A model generated the notes under the pieces. That model saw only the letters and a list, made by a program, of their open reading frames with translations, had not been told where the DNA came from and did not search any database. A stretch of 64,000 nt of DNA from Ricinus communis. Its lineage: Eukaryota; Streptophyta; Magnoliopsida; Malpighiales; Euphorbiaceae. Of the stretch, positions 30,465 through 43,480 are shown piece after piece; position 1 is the stretch's first letter; every line of letters begins with the position of its first letter. The stretch covers positions 5,630,001-5,694,000 of the forward strand of contig NC_063259.1 in NCBI RefSeq assembly GCF_019578655.1, in the 5' to 3' direction. Position numbers and translations under genes: made by a program.

Positions 30465-32000
30465 TAATAAAAAAACAACACCATAAAAGAGGTATATTTT
30501 TTAATATGAGAGAACAACTCCGTAAGAGGTATATTTTTTAATATGAAAAAATAACATTGTAAGAGGTATATTTGTAAATATTAGAACACAACCCCGTAAC
30601 AGGGGTTTATTTTTTAGTATGAGAAAGAAACCCCACAAAAAGGGTATATTTTTTAATACGAGAAAACAAACGCATAGGAGGAGTATATTTGTAAATATTA
30701 GAGAATATCCCCGTAATAAGGGTATATTTCTAAGTATAAGAAAAAAAACTAGTGAAATGGGTATTTTTATGATCGTCATAAAACAACACCGTAAAAGGGG
30801 TAATTTTTTAACATGAGAGAACAACCCCGTAAGAGGTATATTTGTGAGTATGAGGAAACAACCCCCTAAAAAAGGTATATTTATGAATATGAGAAAACAA
30901 ACCCATACAAGGGGTATATTTGTGAGTGTGAGCAAACAATCTCGTAAAAGGGATTATGTTTATAAATATGAGAAAGTAGCCCCGTACGAGGAGTATATTT
31001 ATGAGTGTGAGAAAACGACTTTGTAAAAGGGGTATATTTTTTAATATGGTAAAATAACATTGTAAGAGAGGTATATCTGTAAATATTAGAACATAACCCT
31101 GTAAGAGGGATATATTTTTGAGTATGAGAGAATAACCCCATAAATGGGTATATTTTTAATATTAGAAAATAACCGCATAAGGGGGTATATTTGTAAATAT
31201 TAGAGAACATCCCTATAACAAGGGTATATTTGTGAGTATGAGAAAACAACCTAGTAAAAGGGGTATGTTTATGATCATCATAAAACAACACCATAAAATG
31301 AGTATATATTTTAATATGAGATAACAACCCCATAAGAGGTATATTTTTTAATATGAACAAATAACATTGTAAGAGAGGTATATTAGAATACAACCCCATA
31401 AGAGGGGTATATTTTTTAGTATGAGAGAATAACCCTGTTAAAAAGTTATATTTTTTAATATGAGAAAACAACCACATAGGACGGGTATATTTGTAAATAT
31501 TAGAGAACATCCTCGTAACAAGGGTATATTTGTGAGTATGAGAAAACAACCTAGTAAAAGGGATATTTTTGTGATCGTCATAAAACAACACCGTAAAAGG
31601 CGTATATTTTTTAATATCAGAGAAAATCCCCGTAAGAGGTATGTTTGTGAGTATGCGAAAATAACCCTGTACAAAAGATATATTTATGAATATGAGAAAA
31701 CAACCTCATACGAGGGGTATATTTATGAGTTTGAGAAAGCAATCCTGTAAATGGCAGTACATTTATGAATAAGAGAAAGCAGGCTCATATGAGGAGTATA
31801 TTTGTGAGCGTGAGAAAATGACCTTGTAAAAAGGGTATATTTTTTAATATGAAAACATAACGCTGTGAGAGAGGTATATTTATAAATGTTAGAACATAAC
31901 CCCGTAAGAGGAGTATATTTAATAATATGAGAAAACAAAGGGTTACATTTAATAATATGAGAAAACAACTCCGTAATAGGGGTATATTTATAAATTTTAT
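30465..32000. repeat. Higher-order repeat block, ~0.8-kb period (left copy set)
   Basis: The rare monomer with ATGATCGTCATAAAACAACA occurs at about 30465 (variant), 30771, 31273 and 31573, with spacings near 306, 502 and 300. The ordered series GAGGAAACAA, then TACGAGGAGTATATTTATGA, then AACATTGTAAGAGAGG at 30830-31080 restarts around 31645, giving about 0.8 kb (about 21 monomers). Confidence 0.75.
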
Positions 32001-33721
32001 AAAACAACCCCAGAAGAAGGATATATTTGTGAGTATGAGAAAATAACCCCATAAAAAAGATATTTTTATAACTATGAGAAAACAACCACGTACAGGGGGT
32101 ATATTTTTTAGAATGAGAAAGCAACCCCATAAAAGGGGTGTATTTATGAGTATGAGAAAACAACCCTGTAAAATATATTTATGAGTATGAGAAAACAACC
32201 CCGTAAAAGGTGTATATTTGTAAATATTAGAAAACGACCCCGTAAGAGGGGTATATTTGTGAGAATGAGAAAACAACCATATAAGAGGGGTATATTTGTA
32301 AATATAAGAAAACAATACCATTAGTGTACTACGTTTATGAGTATGAGAAAACAACCCCATAAAAGGGATACGTTTATGAAATGAAAGCATCCCCGTAAGA
32401 GAGATATAAGAAAACAACCTTGTAAAAAGGGTATATCTTTTCATATAAGAAACTAACCCGTAAGAGGGATATATTTATAAATATTAGAAAACAACCCCGT
32501 TATAGGGGTATATTTATGACTGTGAGAAAACAACCCTATAAAAGATTTATATTTATGATTATAAGCAAACAACCCCATAAGAGGTGTATATTTGTGAGTA
32601 TTAGAAAACAATGACGTATCAGGGTTATATTTATTAATATTAGAAAATAACTCCGTAAGACAGGTATATTTGTAAATATTAGAAGACAACCCCATAAGAG
32701 GGGTATATTTGTGAGTATGATAAAAAAACCCGTAGAAGTAGTATATTTGTGAGTATAAGAAAGCAATCTTATAAAGGGTGTATATTTATGACTATAAGAA
32801 AACAATCCCATAAGAGGAGTGTATTTGTGAGTATGAGAAAACAACTTCATAAGAGGGGTGTATTTGTTAAATTTAGAAAACAACCCCACAAGAGGGGTAT
32901 ATTTATGAGTATGAGAAAACAACCCGGTACGAGGGTTCTATTTATGTGTATGAGAAAGCAACCCCATAAAAGGGGTATACTAATAAATATGAGAAAACAA
33001 CCCTGTAAGTAGGGTATATTTATGAGTCAGAGAAAAACTCCGCAAGAGGGGTACATTTGTGAGTATAAGAAAACAACCTCGTAAAAGTGGTATATTTATG
33101 AGTATGAGAAAACAATATTGTACGAGGGTATATTTGTGAGTGTGAGAAAATAACCTTGTAAAAGGGGTATGTTTTTCAATATGAGAGAATAACGTAAGAG
33201 GTTTATATTTGTAAATATTAGAAAATAGCCTCGTAATAGGGTTATATTTATGCATTTGGGAAAACAACCTCGTAAAGTGGTATCTATGTGAGTATGAGAA
33301 AACAACCCTGTAAGAGAGTTATATTTGTGAGTATGAGAAAACAATGCTATAATAAGGGTATATTTTTTAAAATGAGAAAACAACCCCTTACGAAGGGTAT
33401 ATTTCTAAATATTAGAAAAATTCCCCGTAAGATGGGTATTTTGTGACTATGAGAAATCAACCCCCTAGTAACGGTATATTTATGAGTATGAGAAAGCAAC
33501 CCTATACGAGGGGTATATTTGTGATTAGAGAAAGCAACCCTGTAAGAGGGGTATATTTTTTAGTATGAGAAAATAACCTCATAAAAAGGGTATGTTTATA
33601 ATATAAGAAAACAACCTCGTAAGAGGGGTATATTTGTAAATATTAGAAAAAACCCCGTAAAAGGGGTATATTTTTGTGTATGAGAAAATAACTTTGTAAA
33701 AGCAGTATATTTATGAAAATA

Positions 33722-34500
33722 TGAGAATAAAACCCTATTAGAGTGGTATATTTGAGAGTATGAGAAAACAACCCTAGAAAATGGGTATATTTTTCATTAT
33801 GAGAAAACAATCCCGTAAGAGAGGTATATATATAGATATTAGAAAATAACACTATAAGAGGGCTATATTTTTTAGTATAAGAAAATAATCCCGTAAAAAG
33901 AGTATCTTTATGACCAAGAAAACAACCCTGTACGAGGGGTATATTTGTGAGTTTGAGAAAACAACCCCGTTAAAAGGGGTATATTTGTCAATATAAGAAA
34001 ACAACCCCGTAAGTGGGGTACATTTGTGATATGATAAGAAAACCTAGTAATAGGGGTATATTTATGACTTTGAGAAAACAACCTCGTAAGAGTGGTATAT
34101 TTATGACTTTGAGAATACAACCCTGTTAGAGTGGTATATTTGAGAGTATGAGAAAACAACCCTAGAAAATGGGTATATTTTTCATTATGAGAAAACAATC
34201 CCGTAAGAGAGGTATATTTATAGATATTAGAAAATAACACTATAAGAGGGCTATATTTTTTAGTATGAGAAAATAATCCCGTAAAAAGAGTATCTTTATG
34301 ACCAAGAAAACAACCCCGTACGAGGGGTATATTTGTGAGTTTGATAAAATAACCCCGTTAAAAGGGGTATATTTGTCAATATAAGAAAACAACCCCGTAA
34401 GTGGGGTACATTTGTGATATGATAAGAAAACCTAGTAATAGGGGTATATTTATGACTTTGAGAAAACAACCTCGTAAGAGTGGTATATTTATGACTTTGA
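33722..34500. repeat. 390-bp near-identical tandem duplication (10 monomers)
   Basis: The series GAGAGTATGAGAAAACAACC, CATTATGAG, TTTATGACCAAGAAAAC and GTGATATGATAAGAAAACC at 33753, 33914 and 34028 recurs at 34142, 34304 and 34418. The shift is 390 bp, exactly ten 39-bp monomers. The copies differ at only a few bases, far less than unrelated monomers, so this is a recent expansion. Confidence 0.85.
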
Positions 34501-37500
34501 GAAAATAACCCCGTAATGGGGTACATTTTTTAATATGAGAAAACAACCCCGAAAGAGGGGTATATTTATAAATATTAAAAAAAAATTCCATAAGAGGGGT
34601 ATATTTGTGAGTTTGAGAGAATAACCCAGTAATAAGGGTATATTTATAAATATGAGAAAACAACCCCGTAAGTGGGGTATATTTTTTAGTATGAGAAAAC
34701 AATCCCGCAAAAGGGGTATATTTATAAAATGAAAGCATTCCCATAAGACGGATATGAAAAAATAACCCCGTAGAAAGGGTATATCTTTTCATATAAGAAA
34801 ACAAATCCATAAGAGGGATATATTTATAAATATTAGAAAACAACCCCATTGCAGGGTATATTTATGACTGTGAGAAAACAACCCTATAAAAGGTTTACAT
34901 TTATAATTATAAGAAAACAACCCCGTAAGAGGTGTAGATTTGTGAGTATTAGAAAACAATGACGTAAAAGGGTTAAATTTATTAATGTAAGAAACAACTC
35001 CGTAAGACGGGTATAGTTTTTAAATATTAAAAAACAACCGTGTAAGAGGGGTATATTTGTGAGTATGAGAAAACAACCCTGTAAAAAGATAATATTTATG
35101 AATATGAGAAAATAACCCGGTACGAGGGCTATATTTATGTGTGTGAGAAAGCAACCTCGTAAAAGGGGTATACTAATGAATATGAGAAAACAACCCTGTA
35201 AGATGATTACATTTATGAGTATGAGAAAACAACATTGTAAAAAAGGTATATTTCTTAATATGAGAAAACAACCCCGTGGGAGGGGTATATTTGTAAATAT
35301 TAGAAAAAATCCCTATAAGAGGGGTATTTTTATGACTATGAGAAACCAATCCCGTAAAAATGAAATATTTATAAGTATGAGAAAGCAACCCCATACGAGG
35401 GGTATATATGTGAGAATCAGAAAGCAACCCTGTAAGAGGGGTATATTTATGAACATGAAAAAACAGCCCTATAATAGGGGTATTTTTTTTAGTATGAGAA
35501 GATAACCTTGTTAAAGTGGTATGTTTATAATATAAGAAAACAACCCAAAAGAAGGGTACATTTATAAATATTAGAAAAAACCCCCGTAGTTGGGGTATTT
35601 TTTGTATGAGAAAATAACCTCGTAAAAGGGGTACATTTATGAACATGAGAAAACAACCTTTTATGAGTGGCATATTTGAGAGTATGAGAAAACAACCCAG
35701 AAAATAGGGTATATTTTTCATTATGAGAATAGAACCCCGTAAGAGATGTATATTTGTAAATATTTGAATACAACGCCGTAAGAGGGCTATATTTGTGAGT
35801 ACGAGAAAACAACCCCGTAAAAGGCGTATATTTGTCAATATAAGAAAACAACCCCGTAAGTGGCGTACATTTGTGATATGAGAATAAAACCCCGTAATAG
35901 GGGTATATTTATGAATTTGAGAAAATAACCCCGTAAGAATGGTATATTTATATCTTTGAGAAAACAACCCCGTAAAAGGGGTACATTTTTTAATATGAGA
36001 AAATAACCCCGAAAGGGGTATATTTATAAATATTAGAAAAAGAATCCCATAAGAGGGGGTATATTTTTGAGTTTGAGAGAATAACCTCGTAATAAGGGTA
36101 TATTTATGAATATGAGAAACAACCCCGTATCTGTGGTATATTTTTTAGTATGAGAAAATAATCCCGTAAAAAGGGGTATATTTATGAAACGAAAGCGTCC
36201 CCATAAGAGAGATATGAGAAAACAACCCCGTAAAAATGGTATATCTTTTCATATAAGAAAACAAACCCGTAAGAGGGATATATTTATAAATATTAGAAAA
36301 CAACCGTGTTGCAGGAGTATATTTATGACTGTGAGAAAACAACCCCGTAAAAGATTTATATTTATGATTATAAGAAAACAACCCTGTAAGAGTTGTATAT
36401 TTTTTAATATTAGAAAACAATGACATAAAAGGGTTATATTTATTAATATAAGAGAACAACTCCGTAAGTCGGGTATATTTGTGAATATTAGAAAATAACC
36501 CCATAAGAGGGGTATAATTGTGAGTATGAGAAAACAACCCCGTAAAAAGAGAATATTTATGGATATGAGAAAACAACCCAATACGAGGGGTATATTTTTG
36601 AGTATGAGAAAGTAATCGCGTAAAGGGGGCATATTTATAAATATGAGAAAACAACCCGTAAGAGGGGTCTACTTATGAGTTCAAGAAAACAACACCGTAA
36701 AAAGGGAACATTTTTTTATTATGAGAACAGAATCTCAAAAGATGGATATATTTGGAAGTATTAGAAAATAACCCTAAGAGCGGTATATTTGTGAGTTTGA
36801 GAAAACAACCCCGTAAAAGGGGTATATTTGTCAATATAAGAAAATAACCCCATAAGTGGGGTACATTTGTGATATGAGAAAAAAGAACTCGTAATAGGGG
36901 TACATTAATGAATTTGAGAAAATTACCCCGTAAGAATGGTATATTTATGATTTTGAAAAAACAACCCCGTGAAAAATGAATTATATTTTTTAATATGAGA
37001 AAACAACCCCGAAAGAGGGGTATATGTGAAAATATTAGAAAAAATCCCATAAAGGGGGTATGTTTATGAGTTTAAGAGAATATCCAGGTAATAAGGGTAT
37101 ATTTATGAATACGAGAAAACAACCCCGTAAGTAGGGTATATTTGTGAGTATGAGAAAACAACCCTCTGAGAGGGGTATATTTATTAATATGAGAAAACAA
37201 CCCCTAAGAGTGGTATATTTAAGAATATTAGAAATCGACCCCAAAACCTGGGTATATTTGTGAGTATGAGAAAGCAACCCCGTAAAAGGAGAATATTTAT
37301 GAATATGTGAAAACAGCCCCGTGAGAGGGTATGTTTTTTAGTATGAGAAAACAACCTCATAAAAGGTGCACATTTTTTAATATGAGAGAACATCGCCGTA
37401 GGAGGGGTATATTTGTAAATACTAGGAAACAGCCCCGTAATAGGGGTAAATTCTTAAGTACAAGAAAATAACCTCATAAAAATAATATATTTATGAATAT

Positions 37501-40269
37501 GAGAAAATAAACCCTTATATTTTCTAATATAAGAAAATAACTCCGTAAGAGAGGTATATTTGTAAATATTATAAAACAACCCCGCAAGAGATGTATATTT
37601 GTGAGTATGAGAAAATATCCCATGAAAAGGGTATGTTTATGAATATGAGAAAATAACCCTGTACAAGAGGATATATTTATGAATATGAGAAAGCATCCTT
37701 GCAAGAGGGGTATGTATATGAGTATGAGAAAACAACCGCGAAAAGAGGTGTATATTTGTAAATATTAGAAAACAATCCCATAATAGGGTGTATTTTTTAG
37801 TACGAGGGAATAACCCATAATAAGGGTATATTTATGAATATGAGAAAACAACCTCGTAAGAGGGGTGTATTTGTGAGTATGAGAAAATAATCCCGTGAAA
37901 GGGGTATATTTATTAATATGAGAAAATAACCCCGTAAAAGTGGTATATCTATAAATATGAGAAAACAACCTCATAAATTTGGTATATTTATGAGTACGAG
38001 AAAACAATCCCGTACGAGGGGTATATTTATGAGTATGAAAAAACAACATTGTAAAATTGACATATTTCTAAATATGAGAAAACAATCCTATAAGAGGGCC
38101 ATATTTGTAAATATTAGAGGATAACCCCGTGAGAGGGGTATATTTGTTAGTACGAGAAAGCAACCCTGTAAAAAAGGTATATTGGTGAATATAAGAAAAC
38201 CACCCCATATGTGAGGTATATTTGTAAATATAAGAAAACAACTCGTAAGAGAGGTATATTTGTAAATATTAGAAAGAAACCCGATAAGAGGGATATATTT
38301 GTAAGTATAAGAAAAAACCCTGTAAAGGGGTATATTTATTAGGATAAGAAAACAACTCCGTAAGAGGGATATATTTGTAAATATTAGAAAATAACCCCGT
38401 TACAGGGTATATTTTTTAGCATGAGAAAATAACTCCATAAAAAGGGTATATTTATAAATATGAGAAAAATACCCCGTACGAGAGGTATATTTATAAAGGG
38501 GGAATATTTATGAATACGAGAAAATAACCCCGTAAGAGGGTTATATTTGTAAATATGAGAGAACAACCCCGTAAGAGAGTTATATTTTTTAATATGAGAG
38601 AGCAACCCCGTAAGAGGGTCATATTTGTAAATATTAGAAAACAACCCTGTAAGAGCGGTATATTTTTTAGTATGAGAAAACAACCCCATAACACGGGTAT
38701 ATTTTTTTATGTGAGAAAACAATCGCATAGGAGCAGTATATTTGTATATATTAGAGACCAACCCCGAAATAAGGGTATATTGGTGAGTATGAGAAAACAA
38801 CCTCGTAAAAGGGGTATTTTTATGAGTATCATAAAATAACATCATAAAAGGGGTATAGTATTTTATTATGAGAGCACAACCCTGTAAGAAAGGTATATTT
38901 TTTTAAATATTAGAAAATAAACCTGTAAGAGGGGGCAATATTTGTGAGTATGAGATAACAACCCCGTAAAAGGATATATGTATGAATATAAGAAAACAAC
39001 CTCGTATGAGTGCTATATTTGTGAATATGAGAAAGTAACCCCGCAAAGGGGGTATATTTATGAATATGAGATCACGACACCATAAGAAGTGTATATTTGT
39101 AAATATTAGAAAACAACCCCATAAGAGGTGTATGTTTGTGAGTATCAGAAAATAACCTCATAAAAAAGATAAATTTTTTAATATTACAAAATAACCTCGT
39201 ACGAGGGATATATTTGTGAGTATTAGTATGCAACATCGTAAAAAGGGTATATCTATGAATATAATAAAACAACATTGTAAGTGGGATATATTTATGAGTC
39301 GAAGAAAACAACCTCGTAAGAGGGGTATATTGGTAAAGGTTAGATAAGAGCCCCTTAAGTGGGGTATAATTCTGAGAATGAGAAAACAACCCCGTAAAAG
39401 GGGTATATTTATCAATATAAAAAGACAACCTCATTAGTCTGGTACATTTGTGAGTATGAGAAAACAACCCCATAAAAGGGATATATTTATGAATATGAGA
39501 AAACAACCCTATAAGAGTGTATATCTGTGAGTATGAGAAAATAATCCTGTAAAAGGAATATATCTTTTGATATAAGAAAACAACATCGTAAGAGGGATAT
39601 ATTTGTAAATATTAAAAAAAACCTCGAAAGAAGGGTATATTCGTGAGTGTGAGAAAATAGCCCTGTATAGTACAGTATATTTATGATTATGATATAAAAA
39701 CCACGTAAGAATGATATATTTGTGAATATGAGAAAACAACCCCATAAAAAAGGGGTGGATTTGTTAATAAGAGAAAATAACTCCGTAAGAGGGGTATGTT
39801 TATAAATATTAGAAAATAACCCCATAAGAGGGGTATATTTCTTAGTATGAGAAGTCAATCCCGTAATAAGGATATATTTATGAATATGAAAAAATAACCA
39901 CGTACGAGGGGTATATTTGTGAGTATGAGAAAGCAACCCCATAAGAGGAGTATATTTATGAGTATCATAAAACAAAACCTTCAAATGTGTAAATTTTTTA
40001 ATATAAGAGAACCATCCCCGTAAGAGAGGTATTTTTATAAATATAAGAAAACAAACCCATAAGAGAGCCATATATGTGAGTATGAGAAAATAATCACATA
40101 AAAAACATATATTTATAAATGTGAGAAAACAATCCCATAGAAGTGGTGTATTGTCAATATGAGAAAGTAATCCTGCAAAGGGGTTGTATTTATGAATATG
40201 ACATAGCAACCCTATAAGAGGGGTATATTTATGAGTATGACAATAAACTCTGTAAAATGGGTATACTTT

Positions 40270-43200
40270 TTAATATAAGAGAAGAACCCCGTAAGAGGGT
40301 ATATTTTTAAATATTAGAAAACAACACCATAAGAGGGGTAAATTTTTAAGTGTGAGAGAATAACCCCGTAAAATGGGTATATTTTTAATATGAGAAAACA
40401 ACTGCATAGGAGAGGCATATTTATAAATATTAGATACCATCCCCGCAACATGGGTATATTTGTGAGTATGAGAAAACAATCTCGTAGAAAAGGTATTTTT
40501 ATGATTATCGTAAAACAACATCGTAAAAATGGTATATTTTCTAATATGAGAGTACAACCCCATAAAAGGTATCTTTGTGAGTATGATGAAACAACCCTAT
40601 AAAAAAGGTATATTTATGAATATAAGAAAACAACCCCGTATTAGGGGTATATTTGTGAGTGTGAGAAAGCAATCCCGTAAAAGGGGGTATATTTATGAAT
40701 ATGAACAAGGAGTAGATTTATGAATATAAGAAAGCAGCCCCGTACGAGGAGTATATTTATGAGTGTGAGAAAACAACATTGTAAAAGGAGTATATTCTTT
40801 AATATGATAAAATAATACTATAAGGAGGTATATCTATAAATATTAGAATACAACCCCGTAAGAGGGATATATTTTTTAGTATAAGAGAATAATCCCATAA
40901 AACAGATATATTTTATAATATGAGAAAAAAACCGCATGGGAGAGGTGTATTTTTAAATATTAGAGAACATCCCGGTAACAAGGGTATATTTGTGAGTATG
41001 AGAAAATAACTTAGTAAAAGGGATATTTTTATGATCATCGTAAAACAACACCGTAAAAGGAGTATATTTTTAATATGATATAACAACCCCGTAAAAGATA
41101 AATTTTTTAATATGAAATAATAACATTGTAAGAGAGGTGTATTTGTAAATATTAGAACACAACTCTGTAAGAGGGGTATATTTTTAAGTATGAGAGAATA
41201 ACCCCGTAAAAAAGGTATATTTTTTAATATGAAAAAATAAACACGTAGGACGAGTATTTTTGTAAATATTACAAAACATCCCCATAACAAGGATATATTT
41301 GTGAGTATGAGAAAACAACTTAGTAAAAGGGTGTTTTTATGATCGTCATAAACCAATATCGTAAAAGGGGTATATTATTTAATATGCGAAAAAAACCCCG
41401 TAAGAGGTGGTATATTTATGAGTATGAGGAAACAACCTCGTAAATAAGGTATATTTATGAATATGAGTAAACAACCCTGTATGAGGGGTATATTTGTAAG
41501 TCTGAAGAAACAATCCCGTAAAAGGGAGTATATTTATGAATATGAGAAAGCATCCCCGTACGAGGAGTATATTTATGTGTGAGAAAATGACCATGTAAAA
41601 GGGGTATATATTTTAATATGAAAAAATAACGCTGTAAGAGAAGTATATATGTGAATATTAGAACACAACCCTGTAAGTGTGGTATATTTTTTAAGTATCA
41701 AAGAATAACCTTGTAAAACAAGTATATCTTTTGATATGAGAAAACAACCGCATAGGAGGGGTAAATTTTTAAATATTAGGGAATATCCCCGTAACAAGGG
41801 TATAATTGTAAGTATGAGAAGATAACCTAGTAAAAGGGGTATTTTTATAATCATCATAAAACAACACTGTAAAAAGGCTATATCTTTTGATATGAGAGAA
41901 CAACCCCGTAGGAGGTATATTTGTAAATATTACAAAACAAACACCTAAGAGGGGGTATATTTGTGAGTATGAGAAAAATATCCCGCAGAAAAGATGTATT
42001 TATGAATATGAGAAAACAACCCTGTACGAGTGGTATATTTGTGAGTATGAGAAAGCAACCCCCATAAAGGGGATGTATTTATGAATAGAGATAGCAACCC
42101 CAAAAGAGGGGTATACTTTTTAATATGAGAAAATGACCCCACAAGATAGATATAGTTGTAAATTACGTAAAACAACCCCGTACGAGGGATATATTTGTGA
42201 GTATGAGAAAGCAACCCTGTAGAGGGGATATATTTATGAATACGAGAAAGAAACCTCGTAAGAGGAGTATATTTATGAGTATGAGAGAAGAACCCCGTAA
42301 AAGAGGTAGATTTTTTTAATATGAGAAAACAATCTCATAAGAGGAGTATATTTCTGAGTCTGGGAAAGCAACCTCGTAAAAGGAGTAAATTTTTTAATAT
42401 GAGGAAAAAAATCCCATAAGAGGGGCATATTTATAAGTATTAAAAAAGAACCTCGTAAAAAGGTTATATTTATGAGTATGAGATGACAACCCTGTAAGGG
42501 GGGTATATTTGTGAATATGAGAAAATAATCCTGTAAAAAGGGTATATTCGTGAGTATGAAAAAACAACCTATAAAAGGTTATATCTTTTAATATTAGAAA
42601 ATAACCCGGTACGAGGAATATATTTGTAAATATTAAAAATAATCCTGAAAGAGGGGTATATCTATGAGCTTAAGAAAACAACCCCGTAAAAAGGGTATAT
42701 TTGTGAATATGAAAAAACAAACCCATAAGAGTGATATATTTGTTAGTGTGAGAAAAAAATCCCATAAAAAGGGTATATTTATTAATATGAGAAAACAACA
42801 CCGTAAGAGGGGTATATTTATAAATTTTATAAAATAACCTCGTAAGAGGGGTATATTTGTGAGTGTGAGGAAACAACCCCGTAGAAAAGGTATTTTTATG
42901 AATATTAGAAAACAACCCTGTACGAGGGGTATATTTGTGAGTGTGAGAAAGCAATTTCGTAAAAAGGGGGTATATTTATGAATATGGAAAGCAGCCTAGT
43001 ACGAGGAGTATATTTATGAGTGTAAGAAGACGACCTTGTAAAAGGGGTATATTTTTTAACATGAAAAAATAACACTGTAAAAGAGGTATATTTTTAAATA
43101 TTAGAACACAACCCCGTAAGAGGGATATATTTTTTGATTATGAGAGAATATACCCGTAAAATGAGTATATCTTTTGATATGAGAAAACAACCCCGTAAGA

Positions 43201-43480
43201 GGGGTATATTTATAAATTTTATAAAATAACCTCGTAAAAGAGGTATATTTGTAAGTATGAGGAAACAACCCCGTAAAAGATGTATATTTATGAATATGAG
43301 AAAACAACCCCATACGAGGGATATATTTGTGAGTGTGAGAAAGCAATTCCGTAAAAGGGGTATGAATATGAAAAAGCAGTCCCATACGAGGGGTATATTT
43401 ATGAGTGTGAGAAAACGACGTTGTAAAAGGGGTATATTTTTTAACATGAAAAAATAATGCTGTAAGAGATGTATATTTTT
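40270..43480. repeat. Higher-order repeat block, ~0.85-kb period (right copy set)
   Basis: The ATGATCATCGTAAAACAACA monomer appears at about 40501 (variant), 41031, 41340 and 41851. Spacings of 309 and 511 echo 306 and 502 in the block at 30465-31273. The GAGGAAACAA-to-GAGGAGTATATTT series at 40570 restarts near 41410, and related versions occur around 42900 and 43250. Blocks of the same type are thus spread about 10 kb apart. Confidence 0.7.
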
